Below, piece by piece: positions 16,401 through 23,292 of a stretch of 53,401 bases of DNA (its first letter is position 1; each line of letters starts with the position of its first letter). Source of the stretch: Nocardia sp. CNY236 (GTDB lineage: Bacteria > Actinomycetota > Actinomycetes > Mycobacteriales > Mycobacteriaceae). The notes under the pieces were generated by a model. The model was given only the letters and a program-made list of their open reading frames with translations. It made no database searches and had not been told where the DNA came from. The stretch is taken from the NCBI RefSeq assembly GCF_000482385.1, contig NZ_AXVD01000034.1, forward strand, positions 1 through 53,401, written 5' to 3'. The position numbers and the translations under genes were made by a program.

Positions 16401-19108
16401 CCGTTCACGGCGGTGGGGTCGGGCAGTGCACCGCCGACCCAGGTCGCAGCCGCAACAGCAAGGTAGGAGGTCAGATCTGGGTCGTCGCTGTCGAGACCGA
16501 CAACCGGTACGGTCACGGCATTCGCCACCGCGAGCCGCGCCATGCTGTGGCCTGGACCGACTTCGATCAACAGGTCGCTGCGGGCAGCCACCTCTGCCAC
16601 CGCCTCGGCGAACCGTACCGGCTCGACGATCTGCCGACACAGCAGGTCGGAGAGCTCGGCAACGGGCATCTCGCGGTCAGCGGCAAGAACTGCGCCGGTC
16701 ACGGTGGAGACCACCGTGTGCTCTCCCGCGAGCGGCAGCGCACTCAGCGGGATTCGGTCCAGACACCCCGCGAGCGCCTCAGCGGCCGGTAGCGCCAGAG
16801 GCGAGTGGAAGGCATGCGAGACCGGCAACCGCCTGCCAGCAATACCAGCTGATTCTGCCTCCGTGAGCAACTTTGCGACAGCCTCACCCGTCCCTGAGAC
16901 GACGGTGTGTCGGGGCGAGTTGAGAGCTGCGATGGTCACGTCGTGGGTCGGCGGAAGCAATGCTCGGACCACGTCCTGCGGTGCGTCGAGGCTGGCCATC
17001 GTGCCGGGCAAGCCATTCTCGGCCATGATGGTCCCACGCATACGGGCCAGTTCGACAAGTGAATCGCTGTCGATGGCACCTGCCCAGGCGAGGGCGCACA
17101 GCTCGCCTAGAGAATGCCCGGCGGCGGACGAAGCGCTGATGCCGAGTTCGCGTAGTGCGGCAAGGCCATAGAGGCTACCGATCACCGTCAATGGCTGGGC
17201 GTTTTGAGTAGCGACGACGTCGGTGAAAAGAGCTGCATCGGCATGCTGCCGATATCTCGTGACGTCGGGCAGATGGCGCGCCAGGACTCCCCCTCGTAAG
17301 TGGCTGCCGGTGCCCTGACCGGGGAACAGTAGCCCGATCTGAACGCTCTCACCGTCCGGTGCGCGGCCGAGGTAACCCCCGCCAGGTACCTCGATCACTG
17401 CCGGGCTGAGCGGATCCCCGGCGAGTGGTCCGTCTTCTTCGAGGCGTTCTGCCAGCAGAACGAGCCGGCGCACCGCCTCTTTGGGGGCGGTGACGACAGT
17501 GGCTGCCCGGTACGTGCCGGCCGCCTCCCGTGCCCAGCTCATCGCATAGTCGGTCAGCTCCGAGTAGCTGCAGGTGCGCAGAGCAGCGGCGGCCTCGCGC
17601 AGCCGGGCAGCGAGGCGTGCAGGGGTGCGTGCAGCGAGCAGCAACAACTCGGCGTCGTGGCGCGAAGCCGCCAGGGCACGCACGTCCGGCCGCCGGTCCC
17701 AATCGACCAGTTCGGCGCTGCCAGGATCGCCCTCCACCACGATGTGAGTATTGATACCTCCGAAACCCATGGAGCTGACACCGGCACGTAACGGAGCAGC
17801 GTCGGGCCACGGCTCGGCGAGCATTACCGGACGGACGGCACTGTCGTGGTCGGTGAAGCGAAGGTGGGGTCGCCGGCAGCCGATCGTCGGTGGAACGACG
17901 CCGTGGCGCACCGCCTGGACCGCCTTGATCAGCCCCGCCACGCCAGCCGCAGCCTTGGTGTGGCCGATCTGAGCCTTGACCGAACCGATTGCAGCGCGAT
18001 CGGTGGCGCCGGCGGCGCGGCGAGCGCTGGAGATGGCCGAGAGTTCGAGATCGTCGCCGACGGGTGTCCCAGTGCCGTGGCCCTCGAAGTAGGGCACGGT
18101 TTCGATGCCGAAGCCCGCACGCTCGTAGGCACGCCTCAGGGCGAGTTGGTATCCCATCGGGTCCGGGCGCGTCATTGCGCCAGCGCCATCTGAGGACACT
18201 CCCCAGCCGGCGATGTGGGCCAACGGTTTGCGTCCGGCCGCCAGGGCATCCTCCTCGCGCATCAGCACGACCATTCCGCAGCCCTCGCCCGGCCAGAAAC
18301 CGTTCGATCCCTTGTCGTACAGCTTCATCTCGGTCCGGGCAAGGGCACCGGTCTTGGCGAAACCGACGATCTCGAAGGGGTCGATGGACAGATCGACGCC
18401 GCCCGCGACGGCCACGTCCAACTCGCCGTCGATGAGCGAGCGAGCGGCTGTCGTCACAGACAACAACGAAGACGAGCATGCGCCGTCGACGGTGTAGCCA
18501 CCTCCCTGCAGGTCGAAATAGTTGCAGATGCGCCCGGCGATCGTGTTTGCCAGCGCTCCCGCCAGAGTGTCTTCGTCGACATGCGGGAAAGGCGCCTTGT
18601 AAGGATCTTCCATCTCGTCGACGAAGTCGGCGACCGCATCGTCGTCCCAACCGATTCGACGTAGTTGGGTTGCAACGACTCGTCGTACGTATGGCCACCG
18701 CAACCGCAAGAGGTTGGCGCGGGAGAACTCGCCGGTGAGTGTGTTGCCGACGACGACACCCGTCCGCTCACGGGGCAGCCCTTCGCCATTCTCGAATCCG
18801 GCGTCCGCTAGCGCTCTGCTCGCAACGTCGAGTGCCAACCAGTGGGTCAGGTCGGTTGAATGGTAAGTGCTGCCAGCAATTTTGAACGCGGTCCGGTCGA
18901 ACGTGTAGTCGGTCAGGACCGCCGCATTGTCCGCGTAGAAAGTGTCCGGCGTGGCCGGGTCGGCGCTGTAGTAGTCGGCCAAGGAGGTTCGTACATCCGG
19001 GATGCTCCGGAAGGCTCGACGGCCGCTCACCGAATTCTCCCATAACTGCCGCGGGTCGGTGGCGTCTGGGTAGACGCAGCCCATGCCAACGATGGCAATT
19101 CGATTCAC
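13487..19108 (-). CDS. Iterative type I enediyne polyketide synthase (KS-AT-ACP-KR-DH, reduced C-terminus)
   Basis: 1873 residues from GTG 19108, preferred because GGAGGAG lies about five bases upstream and IAIVGMGC follows; an ATG ten codons up (19138) would overlap that site. Domains: KS 1-460 (Cys211 in DGACSSS, His344, His383); AT ~590-890 (Ser666 in GHSLGE, HAFHS ~765-769); ACP ~955-1025 (DLHLSSIT, Ser987); KR ~1215-1460 (TGGGKGIT, Tyr1369); DH ~1490-1745 (HEIDGDHVLP, His1498). The enzyme builds the linear polyene precursor of the enediyne core. Known family members are about 1900-1980 residues and end in a phosphopantetheinyl transferase domain. Here the DVE motif (1845-1847) is followed by only 26 residues and no WxxKEA motif is present, so that domain looks truncated. 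Confidence 0.95.
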   Translation of the reverse strand: MNRIAIVGMGCVYPDATDPRQLWENSVSGRRAFRSIPDVRTSLADYYSADPATPDTFYADNAAVLTDYTFDRTAFKIAGSTYHSTDLTHWLALDVASRALADAGFENGEGLPRERTGVVVGNTLTGEFSRANLLRLRWPYVRRVVATQLRRIGWDDDAVADFVDEMEDPYKAPFPHVDEDTLAGALANTIAGRICNYFDLQGGGYTVDGACSSSLLSVTTAARSLIDGELDVAVAGGVDLSIDPFEIVGFAKTGALARTEMKLYDKGSNGFWPGEGCGMVVLMREEDALAAGRKPLAHIAGWGVSSDGAGAMTRPDPMGYQLALRRAYERAGFGIETVPYFEGHGTGTPVGDDLELSAISSARRAAGATDRAAIGSVKAQIGHTKAAAGVAGLIKAVQAVRHGVVPPTIGCRRPHLRFTDHDSAVRPVMLAEPWPDAAPLRAGVSSMGFGGINTHIVVEGDPGSAELVDWDRRPDVRALAASRHDAELLLLAARTPARLAARLREAAAALRTCSYSELTDYAMSWAREAAGTYRAATVVTAPKEAVRRLVLLAERLEEDGPLAGDPLSPAVIEVPGGGYLGRAPDGESVQIGLLFPGQGTGSHLRGGVLARHLPDVTRYRQHADAALFTDVVATQNAQPLTVIGSLYGLAALRELGISASSAAGHSLGELCALAWAGAIDSDSLVELARMRGTIMAENGLPGTMASLDAPQDVVRALLPPTHDVTIAALNSPRHTVVSGTGEAVAKLLTEAESAGIAGRRLPVSHAFHSPLALPAAEALAGCLDRIPLSALPLAGEHTVVSTVTGAVLAADREMPVAELSDLLCRQIVEPVRFAEAVAEVAARSDLLIEVGPGHSMARLAVANAVTVPVVGLDSDDPDLTSYLAVAAATWVGGALPDPTAVNGERFHRDPPHGEQTFLSNPAESVAADGLRRRSGGSVATGKDAVVLAGDDVDVLDLLIRMTAERAELPLEAVGTESRMLDDLHLSSITVGQVVARVASAVGVHDFGSLNLATSTIGELAAGLESLRGNTGTSRDSDPLGAVNAFVGTWIEEFSPMPLRTSAPAPVAEPAAWIVHAEGWTPTAEAAWLSALAGDTDGGVLLGLPADADRANLRRAFSAVRAATTLGAGRRLVVLGGHDTTTALAKTLFLEHSELRVTVVDGDGSVQPEQLAAEVAATDGFVHVRYLDGIRYVPHLVPYVLDEAPAPDLGSGVVADDRPVLLATGGGKGITAECALEWARHLGARVAIVGRSIATTEEVSQTLRRFEDADLEVHYVQADFADSVAIRHAVEQIAARFGAVTHVLHGAGRNDPAILEGLTWTDVENTFAPKVDALSTLLSTLAEVDDEALRHVVTFSSVIGRSGMWGEAHYAMANAELARVTRSHGVHNPQCRTTCLEWSVWSGIGMGVKMGAVESLAAAGISAISPADGTELFIRTVTRDTPPTLVVCGRTDSVPTLHTRPVELPLSRFVDRVRRHHPGFELVADAVLSVSSDPYLLDHEIDGDHVLPAVIGLEAMAQFASAITGVVGPVRFTDVRLDRPIIVPAGDDYTIRLSAVRRVDGAVDVVLLGEESDYAIAHFAATAETGARIDPGSGHVSVSPASEPVALDPDVELYGRLLFQRGRFQRVRGYDTLSSTQVRCRVSSAEVDWFSSALPADLLLGDPGVRDALMHGNQVSVPDATLLPQRIDLLEVLDPTPAGDRVFLARETRHDGTLHVYDIDVFDERGVLVERWRGLHLRAVRQQVPDLWSPALLGPHFERVLADAGVLGSVQVTGSPEGTLMMSATLEGASCAVRCAADTIDDLTDAAFGEILGRSIESGEIEVRNLGGTRGLHRMAAGPAQALVADVETTWQQRVRLTVAWLSVVSEHEDKVVA

Positions 19109-19189
19109 AGTGCGCTCCTCCGAACGGGATTGGACCATCCGGCCCAGCCTTGCTATCGATCGTCTTGATCAGCGACCACTGCGGCCACT

Positions 19190-20224
19190 TCACCGTTGCG
19201 GGGCTGAGTGCCTGCCGTTGGCACCCGGACCACCGAGGAGGTCGACAGCGAGCCACTCGCGCAATCGGTCGCGCCAGGTGGCGTACCGAGGCATGGGGCG
19301 GTCGTCGGGTCCGGACACCTCGAAGGCATCCACGACGGCCACAGCGTCGCGCACACTCAGCCCGGTGATGGTGGCCAGCGTCTCGATGGTGTGGGCCGGC
19401 ACCAAGCCCGCGGTGTGGCGCGCCTTCACTGCAAGGAGAGCGCCGACGCCGAGGTCGGGTGCGAATGTCGCGGCTGTAGGCACCAGGGAGGACATGTCGT
19501 CGGCGTGGCCCGCGAACGTAGCGGCCAGCCCCACACCGGACCACAGATCCTCGCGGCGTTCGGGTGCGAATTGTTCTATGGCGTGCGATACCTCGGCCAC
19601 ACGGCCGGCGCACGCGAACCACAGAGCTCGTCCCACACCCTGATCGACGGCCTTCTCGAAGTACCACTGCTGTCCGGCGCGCCAGGAGTAGGGCGCGGGT
19701 CGCTGTTGGCGGTGGATGTAGCGTTCGGGGTGGAAGTAGGCGAGGTCGAAACCGTAGCCGTCGACAGCGAGCCAGGCCATCGCCGGGTGCGGGGGGAGGG
19801 TAGCGGGCAGCACCCGCGACCACAGGCGACGAGGAAGGCGCGCCATGGCGAAGCCGATTCCGATGTAGTTGAGGAACTGATGAGGAAGTCCGGACCCGGT
19901 CATGATCAACTCGGCGGTCTGTGGCTCGCGGTAGGGCGGTAGCGACACCGCATCGAGGATCGTGGCGGCCATGATGGCGCCTTCGTAGGCGAAACCCCGG
20001 TGCTCCTCCTCGACGAGAGCAAGCCGCGCGTGCACGCCATCGGGGTCGGTCTCGCACAGTGCGTGCTCCAAACCCACGACCACCGCCTGCGGCACGGCCG
20101 AGAGGGATCGCACTCGGGGGTCGATGGCATCGTGCCCGAATCGAGCAGTGAGCGTGACGTCGTCGATGCCGGGTGAGACAGCGCTGGCGAGCGTACCGTG
20201 AACGAGTTTGCGCAGCCGGTTCAC
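19190..20224 (-). CDS. unbL: DUF1702 (UnbL-like) enediyne cassette protein, copy 2
   Basis: 344 residues from GTG 20224, which overlaps the stop of the phosphopantetheinyl transferase (GTGA). It shares EEHRGFAYEGAIMAA, VDGYGFDLAYFHPERYI, QGVGRALWFACAG and LWSGVGLAATFAG with the other DUF1702 protein at 11897-12967, but the two are clearly diverged. No signal peptide or membrane segment is obvious. Its place directly upstream of the PKS (81 bases) suggests an essential role in core formation. Function is unknown for the family. Confidence 0.85.
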   Translation of the reverse strand: MNRLRKLVHGTLASAVSPGIDDVTLTARFGHDAIDPRVRSLSAVPQAVVVGLEHALCETDPDGVHARLALVEEEHRGFAYEGAIMAATILDAVSLPPYREPQTAELIMTGSGLPHQFLNYIGIGFAMARLPRRLWSRVLPATLPPHPAMAWLAVDGYGFDLAYFHPERYIHRQQRPAPYSWRAGQQWYFEKAVDQGVGRALWFACAGRVAEVSHAIEQFAPERREDLWSGVGLAATFAGHADDMSSLVPTAATFAPDLGVGALLAVKARHTAGLVPAHTIETLATITGLSVRDAVAVVDAFEVSGPDDRPMPRYATWRDRLREWLAVDLLGGPGANGRHSAPQR

Positions 20225-20937
20225 GAGATGCCTCCACGGGTGAGGGTACGGATGAGGGAGGTGCCATCCCGCAGCCGCGGCGCGAGGGAGCCGTCGGCGA
20301 GCACGGCCAGCGCCGCGGCGTAGTCCGCGTGCGCGGTGCTCAGGTCGATGTCACACAGTGCCACAGGCGCATTCAGCTTCGGGAACGACACCAGCGCGGC
20401 CTCCTGATTCGGGGCGGTCACGCGGACCTCTCGCAAAGGGATCGAGATGCCGACACCGCAGGCCTTGACCACTGCCTCCTTGCGACACCAGGTTCGGTAG
20501 AACTCGGTGAGACCGACCGGCGTCGGCTCGTCGGGAACGACGATGTACCCCGCGATCAGGTCGACTTCGGTACTGCTGTCTCGCTTCTCGACGTCAACCC
20601 CTACGGGAGCGGCCTCGGTGAGTGCGACCAGCACCAGGTTCGAGGAATGCGCAATCGACATGTACTCGTCGCGCTCCTCGAGGTAGGGCTTGCCGTGTTC
20701 TGTGGAGCCACACATGACACAGCGGCAGGCCACATGAATAGAGGTGGGCTCGACTCCGGCGCGCTCGGCGACGGCCGCGCGCAATAGGGAGCGACCGCCT
20801 GCGTGGCGCAATCGGTCGCCTCGGTTGCGCAGCCGCCTCAGGTGACGCTGTTCCTCGGGGGCAAGCAACCCTGCGACCTGTTCTTCATCGATCTCGTCGA
20901 GTCGCAGCATCCACACGTCGCAGTCGATGCGTCTCAT
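20221..20937 (-). CDS. Sfp-type 4'-phosphopantetheinyl transferase
   Basis: 238 residues from ATG 20937, which overlaps the regulator's stop (ATGA). It has the magnesium-binding VGVDVEK (residues 112-118) and catalytic FYRTWCRKEAVVKACG (147-161) motifs of Sfp-type transferases, plus the HGKPYL substrate segment and a C-x-C-x-x-C cluster (residues 71-76) common in actinobacterial members. The enzyme moves phosphopantetheine from CoA onto carrier-protein serines in the cytoplasm. Most enediyne clusters do without a dedicated one because the PKS carries its own domain. Here it sits two genes upstream of a PKS that appears to lack the second half of that domain. It could also serve the ACP and NRPS carrier proteins of the cluster. 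Confidence 0.92.
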   Translation of the reverse strand: MRRIDCDVWMLRLDEIDEEQVAGLLAPEEQRHLRRLRNRGDRLRHAGGRSLLRAAVAERAGVEPTSIHVACRCVMCGSTEHGKPYLEERDEYMSIAHSSNLVLVALTEAAPVGVDVEKRDSSTEVDLIAGYIVVPDEPTPVGLTEFYRTWCRKEAVVKACGVGISIPLREVRVTAPNQEAALVSFPKLNAPVALCDIDLSTAHADYAAALAVLADGSLAPRLRDGTSLIRTLTRGGIS

Positions 20938-21680
20938 GCTGTTTGCCACGCGGAGCGATCGCCGAGCAGACCGGCCCGTGATGCAACGGCGATGGCCTCG
21001 CTCCGTGAGTCGACACCCAATCGCTGATAGATCGCCGATAGTCTCCGGTACATTGCTCGTTCCGACAGTGCCTCCGACTCTGCGAGTTCGAGCACGGAAG
21101 AACCAGCTACCAGCCGGTTGAGCCACGTGACTTCTCGAGCGCCGAGCGTGTCGTCGGGAGTCGGACAGCCGAGGGCGAGGCGGCGCGCGACGTCGTAGGG
21201 GAGCGTGCACTGGCCGGATACAGCAGCCCGCACCGCGATGGTAATGGCTTCTGGTGACGCTGCGAGATCCAGCGCTCCGTGGTACCCGGCCGCCAGGGCT
21301 GCCACCAACGTTCTCTCCTCATACGCTGCCGCGATCGCGATCTGGAGTCGATCGCTGGTGGGAATGAAAGGTCGTGGGAGCTCACCACGATCGTGCACGG
21401 CGACCGTAACTACGGTAGAACCCGCGCTATCGGACGAGTCCTCGTCGACCGGTCCGACGGCAGGGTGCATGCCAGCAGCGCGAAAGATCGTCGCGAGACC
21501 ACAACGCAGTGTCGGTGGTCCCCCCACCACGCGGAAGACGGGGGTCGACCCAACGACTTCGGGGGCAGTCGAGGTTCTCCAGCCCGACAGCGGGGAATCG
21601 TGCATCGGAGGATGGTCGTGCGCAGTGATGACATTGCGGTTGTCAGCGGGCCAGTCCTCATCGGTCGTCGTCGTGTGCAT
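20934..21680 (-). CDS. LuxR-type transcriptional regulator 1
   Basis: 248 residues from ATG 21680, which has GGAGG eight bases upstream; in-frame codons further up overlap the neighbouring regulator. The C-terminal ~65 residues (LGAREVTWLNRLVAGSSV...YQRLGVDSRSEAIAVA) are a LuxR/NarL helix-turn-helix. The N-terminal part is not a clear receiver domain and lacks an obvious phospho-acceptor pattern. The start overlaps the end of regulator 2 by 23 bases. Both regulators lead the operon that continues into the phosphopantetheinyl transferase, unbL copy 2 and the PKS, so they are likely pathway-specific regulators. Confidence 0.8.
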   Translation of the reverse strand: MHTTTTDEDWPADNRNVITAHDHPPMHDSPLSGWRTSTAPEVVGSTPVFRVVGGPPTLRCGLATIFRAAGMHPAVGPVDEDSSDSAGSTVVTVAVHDRGELPRPFIPTSDRLQIAIAAAYEERTLVAALAAGYHGALDLAASPEAITIAVRAAVSGQCTLPYDVARRLALGCPTPDDTLGAREVTWLNRLVAGSSVLELAESEALSERAMYRRLSAIYQRLGVDSRSEAIAVASRAGLLGDRSAWQTA

Positions 21681-22389
21681 CAGTTGGACCTCCGTGTATC
21701 CGCTTGCAGCCGGCACTATGCCCTGCGCAGTGCTGGTTCGGGCACTGGAGAATTCCGAGTCTGATCGCCTCAATGACGGCCGAGGTGCGGTTGGGAGAGT
21801 CCAGCTTCACCATGGCGCTGGCAATCAGTCGCTTGACTCCGTGCGGTGAAATACCCAGTTTCCGAGCGACTTGATCATTGCTCAGTCCATCAGCGATATA
21901 CTCGAGCGTCTCCTTCTCACGTGCGGTGATGGCATACGCACTGCGAATGGAACTTCCGGCTGGTCTCTTGCCCACCAGTCCGCGCAGCATGCTGGGTGGA
22001 ATTGGAAAGGCGCCCTCGAGGCACAAGCGCACGACTTCGTCCAGTACGGAGGGTGAAAGGTTGGCGATTTCGACGTAACCGTCGGCAACCACGGCCCGGG
22101 GTGATCCAACTGTCGCTCGAGCATCGACGAGCGATGTCACGGCGACGAGCACACGAGGATCGATGCGGACAGGCACCATACCTATGCAATCGTCTGAGAC
22201 GATCAGTAGATCGTAGCAATTCAGCGAGGGCCGATCGGGATTCGGATATCCCACGAAGTCGACCAATTTCACTTGCTCGAGCATTGCCCGGAGTCCGGTG
22301 CTGATGACCGAACTCGACGATATGACTCCGACAGCAATGGTGCCCTCTGTAGACGAATTCGAAAATGGTGTACCGCAGTCCCTATACAT
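21658..22389 (-). CDS. LuxR-type transcriptional regulator 2 (pseudo-receiver)
   Basis: 243 residues from ATG 22389, with AGGGAAG just upstream. The C-terminus ITAREKETLEYIADGLSNDQ followed by VARKLGISPHGVKRLI is a canonical LuxR/NarL helix-turn-helix. The first 130 residues resemble a receiver fold (IAVGVISSSSVISTGLRAML, then CYDLLIVSDD), but the spacing and acidic residues expected for phosphorylation are unclear, so it may be an atypical response regulator that senses a ligand. It is the first gene of the leftward core operon, so the operon promoter should lie just to the right of 22390. Confidence 0.8.
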   Translation of the reverse strand: MYRDCGTPFSNSSTEGTIAVGVISSSSVISTGLRAMLEQVKLVDFVGYPNPDRPSLNCYDLLIVSDDCIGMVPVRIDPRVLVAVTSLVDARATVGSPRAVVADGYVEIANLSPSVLDEVVRLCLEGAFPIPPSMLRGLVGKRPAGSSIRSAYAITAREKETLEYIADGLSNDQVARKLGISPHGVKRLIASAMVKLDSPNRTSAVIEAIRLGILQCPNQHCAGHSAGCKRIHGGPTDAHDDDR

Positions 22390-22574
22390 TCTTCCCTGCC
22401 AATTGATATTGCGAGGTTCTCGTCCGTGTTCGTCACCACGGGCACTATAGAGTCCACAGCGGTCGCGTCGAACCCATACGGACACAGGATTTTCGACGCC
22501 GCCCGGGGTGTGCGCTGGGGTTGGGCATCCGGGGTGTTGGTAGGGAGTCTCGGTGCGGGTGCACTCGGCGCACG

Positions 22575-22670
22575 ATGGGCAGCGCCCTCCCTGAGCCCCC
22601 CCTGGGTAGTGACTTCACACCCGAAGCACTCGAGGGTGCCTCCGTGGTGAAGTCGGTCGTCCCGGCGTAG
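22575..22670 (+). other. Short coding-like stretch (31 codons) just before a hairpin
   Basis: The frame from ATG 22575 to TAG 22668-22670 has GC-rich third positions and reads MGSALPEPPLGSDF then TPEALEGASVVKSVVPA. No good ribosome binding site precedes the ATG. It may be a tiny peptide gene or the tail of a decayed plus-strand gene. The stem-loop at 22679 would terminate it. Function unknown. Confidence 0.3.
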
Positions 22671-22678
22671 GCAGTAGC

Positions 22679-22710
22679 GGGCGACCACGGCCGGAAAGCC
22701 GTGGTCGCCC
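22679..22710 (+). terminator. Perfect 13-bp stem-loop
   Basis: GGGCGACCACGGC (22679-22691), loop CGGAAA, GCCGTGGTCGCCC (22698-22710), followed by CTGTTGTT on the plus strand. This is the strongest hairpin I noticed in the window. The downstream sequence fits plus-strand termination better than minus. Confidence 0.6.
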
Positions 22711-22785
22711 CTGTTGTTCGCAGTATCCGCACGCCGACAATGTGGCGTAGGTTATCGTCGGTCGCAACAGGAAGGCGAGCCCATC

Positions 22786-23076
22786 GTGACCGATGTCGAC
22801 GAGGACACCGCGGTCGAGCTACCTGTTGTTCATCCGGCAGCTGGCTCGCCACCACGAACGAGCATCCGTGGCAGGCAACCAGGTGCGGAGTCCGCGACCT
22901 CTCGATCGGAATGTGGTTTCTGCACAACGGGTTCGAGGAACAGGATGGCAACGTCACCGCCGTCACCGTCTACTCGGGCCAACGCTACCTCATGCGTATT
23001 CGCCGAGCTTCGTGCCTGCGAACCGCGCCACACCAGACATCATCACGGCCGCTCACAATATCGAGTTCACAGAATA
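22786..23076 (+). pseudogene. Frameshifted gene remnant, family unknown
   Basis: Third-position GC bias moves between frames: TDVDEDTAVELPVVHPAAG (from GTG 22786), then CGVRDLSIGMWFLHNGFEEQ and DGNVTAVTVYSGQRYLMRI in a second frame, then YSPSFVPANRATPDIITAAH ending at a TAG near 23074-23076 in a third. The pieces look like one short gene broken twice. I do not recognise it. A real 94-codon frame from 22793 also spans the region, but its middle has non-coding codon use. Confidence 0.35.
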
Positions 23077-23217
23077 GTTCGGTTGCTGGCCCCCAAAGAT
23101 CGTCTATAGGAAACACGAGTGAATTTCAGGTGTTCAGCTGCGCTCGACAAGCACCCTCGGATACCGAATGGCTCGATCGGGTTCTGGCCCCCGACCACAA
23201 CAGCTGCCCTATCGGGT

Positions 23218-23237
23218 GCCGGTGCCGGAGCACCGGC
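23218..23237. terminator. Small hairpin downstream of the exporter gene
   Basis: GCCGGTGC-CGGA-GCACCGGC: perfect 8-bp stem with a 4-base loop. Together with the larger inverted repeat at 23255-23288 it probably ends the minus-strand exporter transcript. Confidence 0.45.
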
Positions 23238-23254
23238 GACGTGGAGGGGTGGTT

Positions 23255-23288
23255 CGGGTGTCACACTCGTGCTGTCATGTGACACCCG
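23255..23288 (-). terminator. Inverted repeat immediately after the exporter stop codon
   Basis: CGGGTGTCACA (23255-23265) pairs with TGTGACACCCG (23278-23288) around a 12-base loop. It begins four bases after the MFS stop codon, so it is a likely transcription terminator for that operon. Confidence 0.6.
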
Positions 23289-23292
23289 GACT

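Noticed and set aside
15197..16792. Long plus-strand open frame of 531 codons opposite the PKS
   Set aside because: It is a shadow frame of the PKS on the other strand, with arginine/glycine-rich composition, no family motif and no ribosome binding site.
22390..23292. Apoprotein or RiPP precursor gene in the debris region
   Set aside because: No signal peptide followed by an apoprotein-like strand pattern was found in any frame, and the short frame at 22575 lacks a ribosome binding site and any known precursor signature.
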